From Trichosphaerium sp. ATCC 40318 (taxonomy: Eukaryota > Discosea > Flabellinia > Trichosidae), in contig JALMLS010000326.1 of assembly GCA_038496445.1 (NCBI GenBank), forward strand, positions 1-64,000: a DNA stretch of 64,000 nt, written 5' to 3'. The notes beneath the pieces were generated by a model. The model saw nothing but the letters and a program-made list of their open reading frames with translations. It was not told where the DNA came from and did no database searches. Position 1 is the stretch's first letter, and each line of letters opens with the position of its first letter. A program made the translations under genes and the position numbers. This document shows, piece by piece, positions 9,501 through 21,311 of the stretch.

Positions 9501-11552
9501 GTTTCGTTCACAACCTGCGACAACAGGCACGACAAGAATTCTGGAATCTGTCTGCGTTTGGCATACGTCATCATTGTACTATCAAGCCACTCATTTGCCG
9601 CCTGGAATTGTAAATTTATTAGAACACACAATGAGGTTTTTTTTGTATGGACAAAGAGATGTGTGTTGTACCTTGCAGTCTTTCATGGTCCAGTAAAGTG
9701 GCAGAAGGTGCGCCAGCTGCCCTTTCACCTCGAATTTACTGAGATGCCTCAAACAGCCATAACCAAGCTCAACACAATCTAAATTACATCATTTGATTAG
9801 TCGCCATGTAGTGTACATGAAAAGTTTATATCATCAAAAACAAATAAAGCAATTAATTTCGAAAATAACAAAAAAGAGAGCAAACCTGGTTGAGTGGCAA
9901 TGGCGTTCGACACTTGCTTGACGATATCGCCTATCATCGCCATTTGGTTTGCTGACTGAACATTGAACCCACGACGCAATGTCATAGCTCCGAGCAGTGA
10001 CTCTGCGCCCAAAACACCGAGTGCTGTGGTGATGGGATGAACACGCATCGTTTCAGTCCATATGTGGTTGAAAATGCGGTAGTCAATGTCCTTTGTTGTC
10101 GAGTACAACCGCATCATCACCTCTATAGATGCGTTTGCTTGTTCTGCGTCCTTGCCTTGGTGTTTAGCGAGTGATGCTGCCTCAACCTTTACAGCGGAGG
10201 CCATCAATAGAAACTGTTCCAGCAAGTAACCAACGCACTTGAGCTTTGACACGGACAAATTTGTGGTCTTGTCTTTGATGTACTGCTTCACAGCCTTCCA
10301 AAAGTAATTTCCCTCCTTGTCACTGTGCAACACACGCTTCGTAAGCTCGTTGTCCTTTATGAGCCTAACAATAGCAAGTAAGTAATAACTCAGGTGGAGC
10401 GTAATTTTTTAAGTTGTTAAGTTGTTGTTGAGCGTGCGTACTTGTCTGTCATGTAGAGAGGGATGCGCAACATGTTCTTTTTGTGAAACAGCGTGCGCGT
10501 GATGACATTGTGCACCGGTTCGAGTTGATCTTGTGATACGCCAGTTGCGCGCAAGTAGACAAAAGGAGGAAGTAGATGCAAGAAGATATTCTTAAACAGC
10601 TCAGCCCGCTTGTACACGTCACTTTGAACATCGAGATGTACGACTAGCATGCGTATCAAACGCCACAGTGATGCTACGAGTTTGTCTCGCGACCTGGTTT
10701 TGTGGTGAACCCTGATGGCCTTGAGCGCTGAAGGAAGGAGTGTGAGAACAGATTTTATGTGGTACCGCTGTAAATGTATAAAACGGCAACAGCTAAAGGG
10801 AGGAGGGAGCGTACCTTGGCTGAGAACAATCACATTGCCAGACAACACCTGACACCAACCTGGAATGTGGCTGTAAAACAATAACAAGCAATCCAATATT
10901 TCGTTTACAGTGTTGGAGGGCGCCTGGGATGATGACTTGGCCACAATGTCTTTCAAAAATTGTGACATGCCAATTTTAAATACAGAACTACAACAACTGT
11001 TTATACGATCATTTGTCAGGACACAAGTACGCACTGTAAACGCGAGGAGGTTGTCTTTACATTTTTCTGTACAACACCCAATACAAACGCTCCATGGCGT
11101 GACAATATCCTATAGTGTGTTCACTGGTTATATTTCTAAGACTTTTTGCGTACGTTTGTAATAATTTCCACAGAGCGGCTGTGTCTGCGTGAGCTTTCAC
11201 AGTTTTAGATTCTACTTTCTGCAGTGCCCATTCCAGCGTATTTTGCACCTCGAGTTGAGAAGCAGAACCAGAAATCTGGAAAAAGCATGTAAAAAATACC
11301 GAACATTTCCTTGGATGGTACCAATGACCGCTTGGATTCAATTTGAGCCGCCATCGAGCTCTTTGACGAACTTGACATGTGTGGTTCGCTGGTAATGATC
11401 TCTTTGCTTGGCGTTTCTAACGATGGCTTCAAGTACGTACAGTAACCCAGGAACTGAAACAAAAAAAAAAAAAAAAAACTCAAAAAAGTTTCAATTAAAT
11501 CATAGTCAAGCAATAGTCGCCACTGTCTCAATTGCAACTCTAAGCAAACCAT
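6547..11552 (-). CDS. Large alpha-helical protein, possibly Urb2/Npa2-like ribosome-biogenesis factor
   Basis: This is a multi-exon gene whose 5' part lies in the right palindrome arm and whose 3' part lies in the spacer. The start at 11552 keeps frame through a 26-nt poly-T intron (11454-11479) and the next introns into long helical exons. The largest exon block (about 9600-8300) is rich in Leu and Ala helices of HEAT/ARM character, and the C-terminal exons (about 7625-6547) continue this. There is no catalytic motif, membrane segment or signal peptide. Size, helical content and the general look of the C-terminal third suggest Urb2/Npa2, a pre-60S factor, but I cannot point to a diagnostic signature. 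Another HEAT-type scaffold is possible. Its start codon overlaps that of the divergent PEBP gene. Confidence 0.5.
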
Positions 11553-12802
11553 GTTGTTGCGTACTGTCTGTAGAACCGCTCAAAGCAAAGCTGTCCGCTC
11601 ACAGAAGCGAGCAACCAGATGCTTTTGTACGTAGACTTCACTTTAACCACCACCCTTTTGCTTTGATCGATGATTGTACGCAATTTAAAGCTAACACACT
11701 GAAAGCAAGTGAAGAGGCTAGAGAGACCTTGAAAGAGCACAGCGTTATTGGCGATGTAACAAGGGACTTTGAACCTAGAATGGAGTTAAAAGTTGAATGG
11801 CCTGACACTGGTGTGGCTGCAAGCTTTGGAAACGAGCTAAAACCAACACAAGTGCGTACAACCCAAATAACTTGCTCTAAAATCCACTGTAGACACAAAA
11901 AGTCCCAAAAATTTCGTTTGAAGCAGCTCCTGACGTACGTTAGTGAAATTGGTCGTTAACCTAGTCTTTATCTCAATAATAATTGTTGATAGACTTTGTA
12001 CACCCTCGTCAAAACTGACCCAGACGCGCCATCACGCGAGAAGGCCGTTGGCGAATGGCACCACTGGTTCGTCGCAAACATACCTGGTATGTGTAAATAC
12101 GCGTCCTCATTTTTTAATGTCACTTACTTATACTCGCTCAAAAGGAAACGATATTGCAAAGGGTGACACCATCTACGAGTACATTGGCGAAGGTCCACCA
12201 CAAGGTATGGACCTCAAAAACAAATGCAAACAAAAAAAAAACTACTACTACAGTGCCAGACAACACACACTCCAATCTGGGTTTTTTTTTAATTGCGCCT
12301 TAAAAAGTCGATGATTCAAACTTACACGCCACGTAGAGACTGGACTGCACCGTTACGTCTACTTACTGTACCAACAACGAAATGGAAAAATTGACGTTGA
12401 GGAAAGCCTCCTCAGTAACAGAAGCCAAGACAACCGCGCTGGCCACAAGGCACGCTCATCAATGTGGTGTATTAAACGATTATACTAACAAGGATACAAC
12501 AGACAAAGACCTTAGCGTCCAAGTACTCTCTCGGCAATCCCGTAGCCGTCAACTTCCACCAAGCTAAATGGGACGAATACGTACCACAACTCTACAAGCA
12601 ATTGAGCGAGATCAAATACGTTGCTGGCCATCCTGTCCATCCAATAGGCATTAGAGATGCAGTTTAATCCCGCCCTCTGGACGCGCACCCGTTTTTTGCT
12701 CCGTAGCGCGTCGTTTTACAGTATTAGCGCACAAAAAGCGCTTAGCCAAACACCAACGAAAAAAGACTAAAAAACAAATATATTCATTGGCACATCTCTT
12801 GA
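9869..12802. repeat. Right arm of the large inverted repeat
   Basis: This is the reverse complement of 1-2928. The inner edge at 9869 is the end of shared sequence (CAAAAAAGAGAGCAAACC matches 2911-2928 inverted), inside an intron of the large helical-protein gene. The outer edge is at least 12802, where the window's first base has its partner; the match may go further on the unseen left side. This arm holds the intact versions of both duplicated genes. Confidence 0.95.
11551..12667 (+). CDS. PEBP-family protein with probable mitochondrial presequence
   Basis: The product is a phosphatidylethanolamine-binding-protein-fold protein. The two family signatures are visible: TDPDAPSRE followed by [12 protein letters not shown] (exon near 12000-12085), and GPPQ plus [13 protein letters not shown] across the next intron. 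The C-terminal exon reads [18 protein letters not shown] and ends in PIGIRDAV-stop at 12665-12667. The first exon (from 11551) codes for an Arg/Ser-rich, acid-free stretch ([20 protein letters not shown]...) typical of a mitochondrial presequence, so a mitochondrial PEBP or a relative of mitoribosomal protein mL38 is plausible. At least six exons; one donor/acceptor pair near 12460-12510 is uncertain. Five other exon joins were checked and keep frame. The left-arm copy is frameshifted, leaving this as the only intact copy in the window. Confidence 0.85.
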
Positions 12803-13135
12803 ACCTCGCTATCTACACTTGTCAAATAAACAGCTCTGTTTTACAAAAAAAATAACCCACACAGCAAGGAGTGGAATCGACAAGTCTCAGTTGTAGTACG
12901 TTTTGAATCCGTAGTCGTATCCAGTTTAATAACACTCTCACAACAAAATATCTGGACTATGTGCGTGGTTGAATTAATGTAGTTGTGAGACTGCGTCACT
13001 AAGCGCTAACCCCGCATTTCTTCTGCGGGTGAGAAAAGAGTGCTGTGTACCCCAAATGTGTCCTATAGTTTTGTGTATTTTTCCATAATACCGCTACCAA
13101 ACGCACCTCACAGGCCCTTTTTACAACTTACACAA
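12803..13135. other. Intergenic stretch between PEBP and PH-domain genes
   Basis: This is the first unique sequence after the inverted repeat, about 330 nt. No open frame, RNA gene or repeat is recognisable. It probably holds the 3' end of the PEBP transcript and the promoter of the PH-domain gene. Confidence 0.4.
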
Positions 13136-14791
13136 ATGTCAGACAGTGATGCAAGTACGTGCCAGCTCCTCTCGGCTTGTTACTCCTCAATACAGCGCTT
13201 ACCTTACGCGCAGGTGATTCTAATGGAGGAGGAGGCCACCGTGGCTACTTGACAAAAAAGACACAAGGAGGCTTTAGCAAAACAAATAAGCGCTTCTTTG
13301 TTATTCAAGATAATACCATGAGCTACTACGCTAACATGAAGGTAACTTGAGCAAGTGGCGTCGCGTTGTAGCAAATTTAAACCGGTTTTTGTAGATTTTT
13401 TATTTTTTTTGTTCTGCGTTTTTTTTTGTATTTTCTCATGTGATTTACACGTTATAAAAAATACAACCTCATACTACGCGCACGTGATATCTCGCTTTTT
13501 TTTCTTAAAGAGATTATGTGGTTTACAAACGTGGTACTAACACTGATGTAGAACCTAAAGAAACCTCGCGGCACCATTGATTTAAGCGGCGGTACGGCTT
13601 CAGCTACTGCTACTTTTTGAAAATATTTCTTCGTGTTTGGAGAATTTTATGTTCAAATCCAATAAAAAACTACACAGATCCTTTTTGCTTACTGTTTTAC
13701 AGCCAAAATTACCGCTGATTCGAGCGGAAAGAAAGGTAAATACTCGTTCATGGTAAACACAAACAAGCGCAACTGGACCTTTTTTGTTCAAGACGAAGAC
13801 TCTCAAAAAGAGTGGGTCAGGCATCTCAAAGGTACCAAACCGTATTGTTTGTAACACAAACTTATCTCTTTGACTAGCGGCAGCAGGAGTACGTTCACTT
13901 TTCTCGATTTTTTAGTAACTTTGTACATAAAAAGGGAGGCAATGACGACAGTGACGACAACGGTAGTGGTGGTTAGTGTTTTTTGTAGTATTTAACGTAT
14001 ATAATTTCAATTAAACGCAATATTAGAATCCAGTTCTACTGGTGATCCCGCCAAGAGCACGCGTTCCAGCGACCAGGAATCTACGTCTGCTGACTCCAAC
14101 GACAGTGACGACAGCGATGACAGCGATGACAGTGATGACTCCAAGGTATAAAACAGAAGAAAAAAAAAAAGCAATTCCTCCTCCCTTCGTAATACTTTGC
14201 GATACTCATCACATGTACTTAGTCATCAGGTTCTGACACCGATGGATCTTCGAGCAAAAGTGAAAGCTCAAGTGAGAGCGAAAGTGAAAGTGAAAGTGAA
14301 AGCGAAAGCGAAAGTGAGAGCAAGACCGACGAAAGTGATAGCGAGACTGAAACCGATGGTAGTGGTGAAAGCAAGAGCAGTGCATCAAGCCCTCAAGCAA
14401 ATGGCACAGGTGGCGGCGATGACTCTTCATCAGAAACAGAGTCCCCAAGCGTAGAAGAAAAAGACAAATCATCAGGTTCAGCTTCGGAAAGCGAGAGTAA
14501 AACTGACGAATCATCTGAAGAGACAAGCGAAGAATCGCCTTCAAAAACAGGAGGTGACGACTCAAAGGAATCTAGTGACGAAAGCGAAAGCGAAAGCGAG
14601 AGCGAGAGCGAAAGTGGTGTACGTTAATTTTTTGTTGTTGGCCGTGTACTTTTTTGTGGACACACACGAAAAATTATTACGATTTTTTAAAGTTTGTGCA
14701 AAGTGTTTCGGCTTACTCCTCGTTTTAGAGCTCAAGCTACTCCTCGTCGTCTGAGGAATCGAGCGATGAGTCATCATCATCGTCTTCATAA
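13136..14791 (+). CDS. PH-domain protein with long acidic Ser/Asp/Glu-rich tail
   Basis: A short first exon (MSDSDA) is spliced to a pleckstrin-homology domain. Its landmarks are GYLTKK, KRFFVIQDNTMSYY, KKPRGTIDLSG, KYSFMVNTNKRNWTFFVQD and the C-terminal helix KEWVRHLK with the invariant Trp. Such domains bind phosphoinositides or proteins at membranes. The rest is low complexity: DSDDSDDSD blocks, long SESESE runs (about 14260-14320 and 14580-14620) and a terminal SSSS tract ending at 14789-14791. This tail is strongly acidic and probably disordered and phosphorylated. The exon around 13511-13575 is cut by an apparent 21-nt intron with an internal TACTAAC (13531-13551). I do not recognise an orthologue. 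Confidence 0.75.
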
Positions 14792-15913
14792 AGCGTATGA
14801 AAGAAACTACCGGTGTGGCATTTGAACGGATCATTCATGCATGCACACCCAAGTATTATAAATTAAACGTAAAAAAAAAAACACTTGCCAAAAAAACCAA
14901 AAAAAAAAACCCCTTATTTACTTTGCTTGCTATTGTCGAAAGCAATCGGTTGTTATCTCTATTTCGAAATAATAAAGACAACAATATTTATTACTCAGTG
15001 GCGCGTCTTTTTGGTTTACAAATAAACACGTTGGGCGAGACGGTGTTGCAAGTCTTTTTAGGAAACTACTAAATAAATTACTGGCTGTTTTTGGCGATGG
15101 GCTTTCAAATACCCAGGGTGTTGCAACGCGCCATGTACAATAGATATCCGGTGCGTCGGGTCGCGTTCACAAAAGTTTAAGCAACTATAGGCTTAAATAA
15201 GCGAGGACATTCTGTCTTTAAAAACACAAATACAGACTTGGCTTTAGCGGTAAGCCCGCTCCATAAATCACGAAACCTACACCGTAGTTTGGTTCACAAT
15301 TAGTTACAACGGTACCTAGCATTTCAACTCCATTTGCAGGTGTTTAGACCTGTTTACAAGATATCAACTGAAAAACTACGAAGCATCATTAAATCGCCTT
15401 TGCCGTTTACGTTTGCTCATTTATAAACTAAAAACGTAACGCAAGAGCTGAAGGTCGCTAGAAACTGTATGAAATTTCATTTCTTACGAGTTCTCTTGCG
15501 CGGTAGCTTTCAGCTTACGTTTCAACCTTGTGTTACAAAAAGATCAGCTGGCTATCCATTAAATCCCTTTAAAATGCAAGCCCAGAAACCCTTTCGCTTG
15601 GGGAGTTTAGTCGCGGAGGTCACACTGTCGCACAATTCGATGGGGTGGTCTGTAAACATGAAATTAGTTTTCTTTCTTCGCCACTTTCACTTTTTTTTTG
15701 AATGAATCGAAAATCCTTTCACATTTTTGTGTTAAAGACATTGCGCAATTTTTTTTTGATGCTTGTTTTTGCACGGCCTACAAAATACAAGTCGTTTCGA
15801 AAAAAACCCCCAAAAATTAACAAAAAAAAAACAGCAGCAGTGTACAATCTCTCCTTTTTCAGCCTCTCTGCGCGATCAGTGATCTAATTTTCTTTTTTGT
15901 TGTAGGCGTCAAA
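14792..15913. other. Intergenic region, no supported gene
   Basis: About 1.1 kb contains only short AT-rich open frames with no conserved domain. The right end must contain the promoter or 5' UTR of the following gene; a TTTTGTTGTAG just before 15905 could be the acceptor of a 5'-UTR intron. No repeats or RNA genes are seen. Confidence 0.4.
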
Positions 15914-18829
15914 ATGATGAAAGTCACCGCATTAGTGGGACAAGGAGGTGAAAACGAGGAACCCAAATTATTTACAAACGGCAAACCGCAGACGCGCACC
16001 AATACGTCGCTCGCTAGTCATCCTGTTATTCCTATAGGAAGTATGGGCCAGTACCATCAACCCCGTAAGTGTACTATTCTCAAACCGAATATGAACTGAA
16101 AATCTGAAAAAATGCCATTTACAGCTTGGTAGTCACCCTTCCATCCGCACTGCTTGTCGTTGGCACAGTTAACCTTAGTGGACACGTATTGTTGTCGTTG
16201 CTAGGAAGGGAGTTGACTAGGCTGGCTATTTTAACAAACTAGGCGTTTTTTTTTCTATTTTTATCGTCTATTTTGACTTAATTTTTTAACCAACACCGAA
16301 GCAGGAATGGATTACAAGTTCGAAGTTGGCAGTACACTGGAGAACCCGGCGTTACGGAACCTGCGTCCTCGTCGTAGAGCCCATTCAGCTCCACCTGCTA
16401 ATATGAACGCTGTTATGCATGGTGGTCAAGCTGTACCGCTTCAAACTGCTCAAGTTTATCAACCTATGGACCTGGTACAAGAAGAGGCCGGTTTTCATCG
16501 CAACAGGAAGAGAAGGCGGCCGATGTCTGAAAGTTACACTAAATTGGAGCTACAGCATGGTACGTCACTAAATATACTATCTCGCCGCAACAGACAATTT
16601 ACAGACGCAAAATTTCCATTTTACACCACTTTCAAGCTGATTTTGGCTTTTTTGTCTGTCTTTACTTTAAACGCCCTTAAAGTCATCACATAAATTCTGT
16701 TACACGGTGGAAACAACCGTGAAGCTTAAAACAACCGAATTGCGCGCCCTTCACACATCTCCGGCAGATCTGTTTTTTTTTGTACCTTTATATTACAACA
16801 GGCGCATATCGTAATATAGTGCAACAATACGAATTTTATCCACGTTTTATTTGATTATCTAAAACGGGCTAAGCGCCAAAATTTTTTTGTGAAATGAAAA
16901 ATCCTTTTTCTCTCCCGACATTGCTGCTCACGTGTTGTATTCGCCAATGTTGTTTTTGGTAAACAAAAGTTAACCATTTTTGCTAGAGCGTGATTCAAAC
17001 ACGTGGGCGCAAGGTGAACACCAGCAAACAGCCAGCTTGGATGACAGTTGGGTAGGCCGTGGATCGTACCATCACCACCAACAACACCCCGGCTACAGCA
17101 ACCAGTTTCACAAGGCGCCATTCATGGGTAGTTTTTCTGGCCAGCAACCACAGCATGGTGCGCCTGAAAGCAAACCTGAGGACAATCAACCCAAGATCAA
17201 ACAGTACGTCAATTAGCACCAACACATTGTTGATGCAGTCACGCCTTTTATGTTGACGTTTTATTGCGCAGAGTGATTGTCAACAACACCAATCCAATTC
17301 GTGATGGTCATGGCTACCCCATTGAAATCATTCTATCGCATCCTGTACGTGTCTATTCTTTTTGCAGCACAAAAGGCCTATGTAGTGGTTGCAGTGACTC
17401 ACGTCATTCAAGTCCTATTTTTTTGGTTCTTTTTTTTTTTTTTTGTGAACTGTGTGTTTAAGCTCCGCCGGTTGTTTCTCCTTAATCTCAATTATTTGTT
17501 TTTTCCTGATTGTGGTGTTTAGATAAGTACCTTGGGTAACCCTACAATCTCGGAGATTAAGCACATTTACGATGAGCGTGATGCCGTCATGTCGCCTGAT
17601 GATCCTGGTTTGAGCTATGTGAAACTGGGTCTTCAAGGGCTTAAATTGCAACCGAACAATGTGTTTTCAATTCAAGAGATTGATGTAAAAGAGGCCTGCT
17701 TGATTCGTTTGAAGGTCAAATTCACGTGTCGTCCTCGCGCCTTCCTCAAGAACTTTCCTAATGGTAGTTTCGTTCGTATGAGCGTCACCTTAATGTTCCC
17801 TGACAATGGCCGTACGTATTAATTTCATCTTCAACATACTTTTTTTTTTTTTCTCTTTTCGAATCAAAATGTCTGTGGAGACACAGAAAAAAATAGCAAC
17901 AAAATTTTGACGTTTTGTTAGGTTGGAGCACATTGTTTCACCCTGAGGCGACATTCCGTTTCAATCCCAACAATTGTAAACCTAAGAATGGGCGATTCTG
18001 CCACATCTCCCCTAGCAAATACGTGAGCGAGGAGGATAACGTCACCTTTATTATTGGCGAGGTACATTACTCATTTTTTACGCCTGTACTAACTGCAATG
18101 TTTGTAGAACTTGGCTAAAGATATTCAAGTTTACTTTGGCAATCTCCGTTGTGAGGTTTTACCTGCACAAGAGAGTAGGTCATACGCTTGCTGGCGCGGT
18201 GTAACAATACCGCCGATGGAAGCTGTGCTTAAGGCCAATCACGGCAGTGAACACCTGGTGGCGACTGGCAATGGCGAGTGGCGTGTACGCGTCAGAGTAC
18301 TCCAAAAAGCCAAGAGCAAATTTGTCACCGTTGAGGGCGAACAGTTCTTTAGCTACAAACCTTACAGAGGTATAGATAAACTTTTTTGTTTGTTTTGTGT
18401 GTTGAGCTAACGCAGTTTCAGCAGGCCTTCAAACCATTACGCGCCAACTCGGTAACTTTACTGTGAACCAACAAGCTTACCCTCAACAACGCGGTATCCC
18501 AATGGCCATCCCTCACACTATGCCACCACTTCAAGACCACAGCATGCACGCCATACAAGAGGAGGAAGGCGATCAACCTTCAGGGCACTACATTCATGGC
18601 TACCCTCCTAATGCGCAAATGGAACACCAGAGACCTCTCGTCGCTCCTATGCCACAATACGCCCAACACCAAGGCGGTACGTTGTCTAATTCACGTTATA
18701 TCTAGCGCACAGCCATTTTTTTTTTTCACTTATTGACATTGTGTGTTTTTAGGGCAAGAAGGATTCCTACCCAATGATCAAGCCGCGTTCATTCAAGGTC
18801 CTGTTGGCGCCGTAAGCTACGGATACTAA
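15914..18829 (+). CDS. Probable DNA-binding protein with Rel-like/IPT-type beta domains
   Basis: Eight or more exons. The N-terminal 200 or so residues are low complexity, with Arg-rich (LRPRRRAHSAPP; NRKRRRPMSESY) and His/Gln-rich segments that could be nuclear-localisation and disordered parts. Then comes a conserved-looking beta-rich region: EIILSHP, IKHIYDERDAVMSPDDPGLS, and Cys-containing strands up to MSVTLMFPDNG. A second unit contains VTFIIGENLAKDIQVYFG then CEVLPAQES, which has the strand pattern of an IPT/TIG domain (GxNF... V.FG...V.P), as in Rel, CSL, CAMTA and Spt23 proteins. The C-terminus is Gln/Pro/His-rich and ends SYGY at 18829. I infer a transcription-factor-like protein; the exact family is not recognised. 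The exon joins I checked (c/ga, g/ag, ca/a) keep frame. Confidence 0.55.
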
Positions 18830-19151
18830 GACTTGGTTGGGCGTGTTCTCTTGTGCATATGTATATATACAGTTGTCAAATCCCTGACGCCGAGCTGACC
18901 TTTTTTTTGGCTGCCGGCAAGAAAAAAAAATGTACCATAATCAATTTGTACAAAGAAAGTGTAGATAAAAAAAAATCATTTGTTTTTTAAAATTACTGTC
19001 AAACAGTTCCTGTGCTCGCCTTTGTTTTCTTTTATTTCACGTTTCTTACAACAAGAAAAACTGTTGAATCTTTGTTATGCGCAGGATTTTAAGTGTACAA
19101 CTATGACTCAAAGCCACGACGCAACTCAATTGTGGCAAAAAGGTCGTACCG
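18830..19151. other. Short tail-to-tail intergenic region
   Basis: About 320 nt separate two convergent genes. It is T/A-rich and should contain both 3' UTRs. No other feature is seen. Confidence 0.4.
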
Positions 19152-21311
19152 TCAAATGGGCGGTGCAGCCATGGATGGAGCCATCAGATTGAGGGTGTGC
19201 CGTTGTAGTGTTGGTGATTTGGCGAGTAATGGTGGTACTGCCAATGTATTACCTACTACTGGTATTCCTGGTGCATAGTGTCGGATTGTTGCGATCAGAG
19301 CGGCAGCATCTCCCTCCCACCAATACGGTACAAGGACAAGACTGATACCTGGTAATACTCAGCGTGTCAGACTACGGAAACCTTTTGAACAAATACACGA
19401 GACGCACCTGCTCTACTACACGCTTCCATCTTTTCAGCGTCTCGCACCTTTTGTGTGTCGGACAAGTGTCTGTCGAATATGTCGTCAAAGTGATGCTCAC
19501 CTAACACATTCGCGCTTGTTAGTGACACGTGCTTGGCGTCGGTTCGCCACAAGTCGGTAGTTTATCGCACCTTGGTACTCGATGGCCAGGTTGTGCTCAG
19601 GAATAAACGCATCAACCTGCAGGCTGTGGTGCCTTTCTCCAATCTCAACTTGCGCGTTCTCCAATACCGAGCACGCCTCGAAGAGTTGACGTAATTGTGT
19701 TATTAGCGCACTATCAACAACATTAGCCTTCCAAAAGAACGAAAGTGATGAGGATTCGTGCCTTTGTGAAGTAGCTTTGCCTACCCACGAAAAGTGTTCC
19801 CAGCGCCATTCGTGTTTGGGTTCTATCAATGCTAGCACTGAAGGCCAAAACCGTTGTATGCCATGGCCACCATGTTGTGCTATTTGCTCAAGTGAAACAC
19901 GATACCTTGGAACAATAATCAGCCTATTTGGATTATTGTATGTGTGCCGGTACCATGCTTTAGCATTCGACAATTTTAGTTGTTTTTGTAGATGTTGCAA
20001 GTACGCCTTTTGATGTCGCTCTTCTAACCAGTAGTGTCGCCATTTGAACGCCCATGACGGCCAAGGGTAGTTTGGATACGCTACAGTCAGTGCCCTCGAT
20101 AAACAACCATAACTGTCAAAAAAAAGAGTGAGTCTAGTTAGTGTATGTGGAACGAACATGTGACTCCAATCCGGCTAAAATTACGTACTTGGACCTGATA
20201 CCACTCGATATTGGCATATCGCTCCGTATCGCATCTGGCCATTCGCCCATGGTCTTGATACTGTATTGAAACGCAACGTCTTCCAGGTACACCTGCAGCC
20301 CACGTGTGTTATTCCAGTAATTTACGGGCGTGTGACTAATATCGTGCAATCCACGGTTAAGAATACCTGGCTGTACACACTTGCGTACCTGAAGGCCCAA
20401 GGAAGCCAATTGTACTGTGGATAAAGTCGCATTAGACAGCGTGATATGGAACCGTTATAATGCTGGCTAAGTGTCTCGTGTCAGGTGGGAAAACAGAAAG
20501 AAGAGATGAGGTGTATGGACGTACACTAATATGGCGTGTCCGCCGTGTTTAACTATATCTGGCTTGCCTTTGGTGTACCAATCCTCCATGACTTTGATGC
20601 CCATGGCCTGACCCATTGTTTCTAAGCGCCGACGATGCGCGTCCTTGTCCGGTAAGGTGCCGTATGGTCGACTCTTCCACCTGTGGTAGGGGTATGCATG
20701 CTCTATTGCGTTTTGTAGATTACCATTGTGCGCGTTCCTATGCCGACAATGAGATTAGGACGGGCCTGGCGTAATGATCAGGCCGAATGTGATACGGCTA
20801 CCCTATAACGTACAATACAGGACGACCACCTGCGCGATGCACTTGTGACGAAGCCACCTGACGCCACGCATCCAGATGCTTGACACGTAGTCGTTCTCCA
20901 ATTTCGTTCAATAGCGACACCTGGTGCTCACGATCCTGCCAATACGCCTCTAACTATACTGAATTGTTGGCGACAATGTTTTGTGCTACCTTTTGATTGC
21001 CAGTGATGGTCAGGGTACACGTATGTCAGGCACCGAACACTTGAGCTGTTAAAACGCTTTCTAGATCGCATATTAGGTATAAAACGTGCGGTTAAAGCGT
21101 GCTTGACAGATGGTGGGATGGCTTCATCGTCCAATATTGAAACGCGATACCAATCATCCAGCTCCTTCACGTGGTGGCGAATTGCAGCGCTATTAAGCTG
21201 CTTTTTGAGCGTGTTGCGATAACTCTATGCTGTAATTCAACCAAACAATCTATCATTGGTGTTATTTCATGCTTCTACGCGTACCAATGACCTCGATGCA
21301 TTGTAGCGCAT
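19152..21311 (-). CDS. Tandem W-x-x-x-x-DWY module protein ending in a restriction-endonuclease-like nuclease
   Basis: From a short first exon (MRYNASRSL, start 21309-21311), the protein has about five copies of a 60-80 residue module. Each has a YW start (YWQDREHQ, YWNNTRGLQ, YWLEERHQK), a helix, a core such as LDDWYRVS, LDAWRQVA or MEDWYTK, then a GG motif (HGGHAIL, AGGRPVL) and YPxxxW (YVYPDHHW, AYPNYPW). The C-terminus is a complete PD-(D/E)xK-like domain: VDAFIPEHNLAIEYQ, spliced to GEHHF, then VRDAEKMEACSRA, spliced to GISLVLVPYWW. Candidate catalytic residues are the D of VDAF, E of IEYQGE and K of AEK. The spliced phases agree (caa-g/gt and gca-g/gt). A C-terminal Pro/Ala/Leu tail ends at TGA 19152-19154. 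Its substrate and role are unknown; module proteins of this type occur in several protists and fungi. A relative without nuclease lies at 56608-57641. Confidence 0.75.

Noticed and set aside
14209-14565. Minus-strand open frame rich in Phe, His, Arg
   Set aside because: It is the shadow of the SESESE-repeat tail of the PH-domain gene and has no domain of its own.
19152-21311. Nuclease gene as bacterial contamination or recent bacterial transfer
   Set aside because: The motifs are interrupted by introns with the same donor style as neighbouring genes, and the module architecture is a eukaryotic type.
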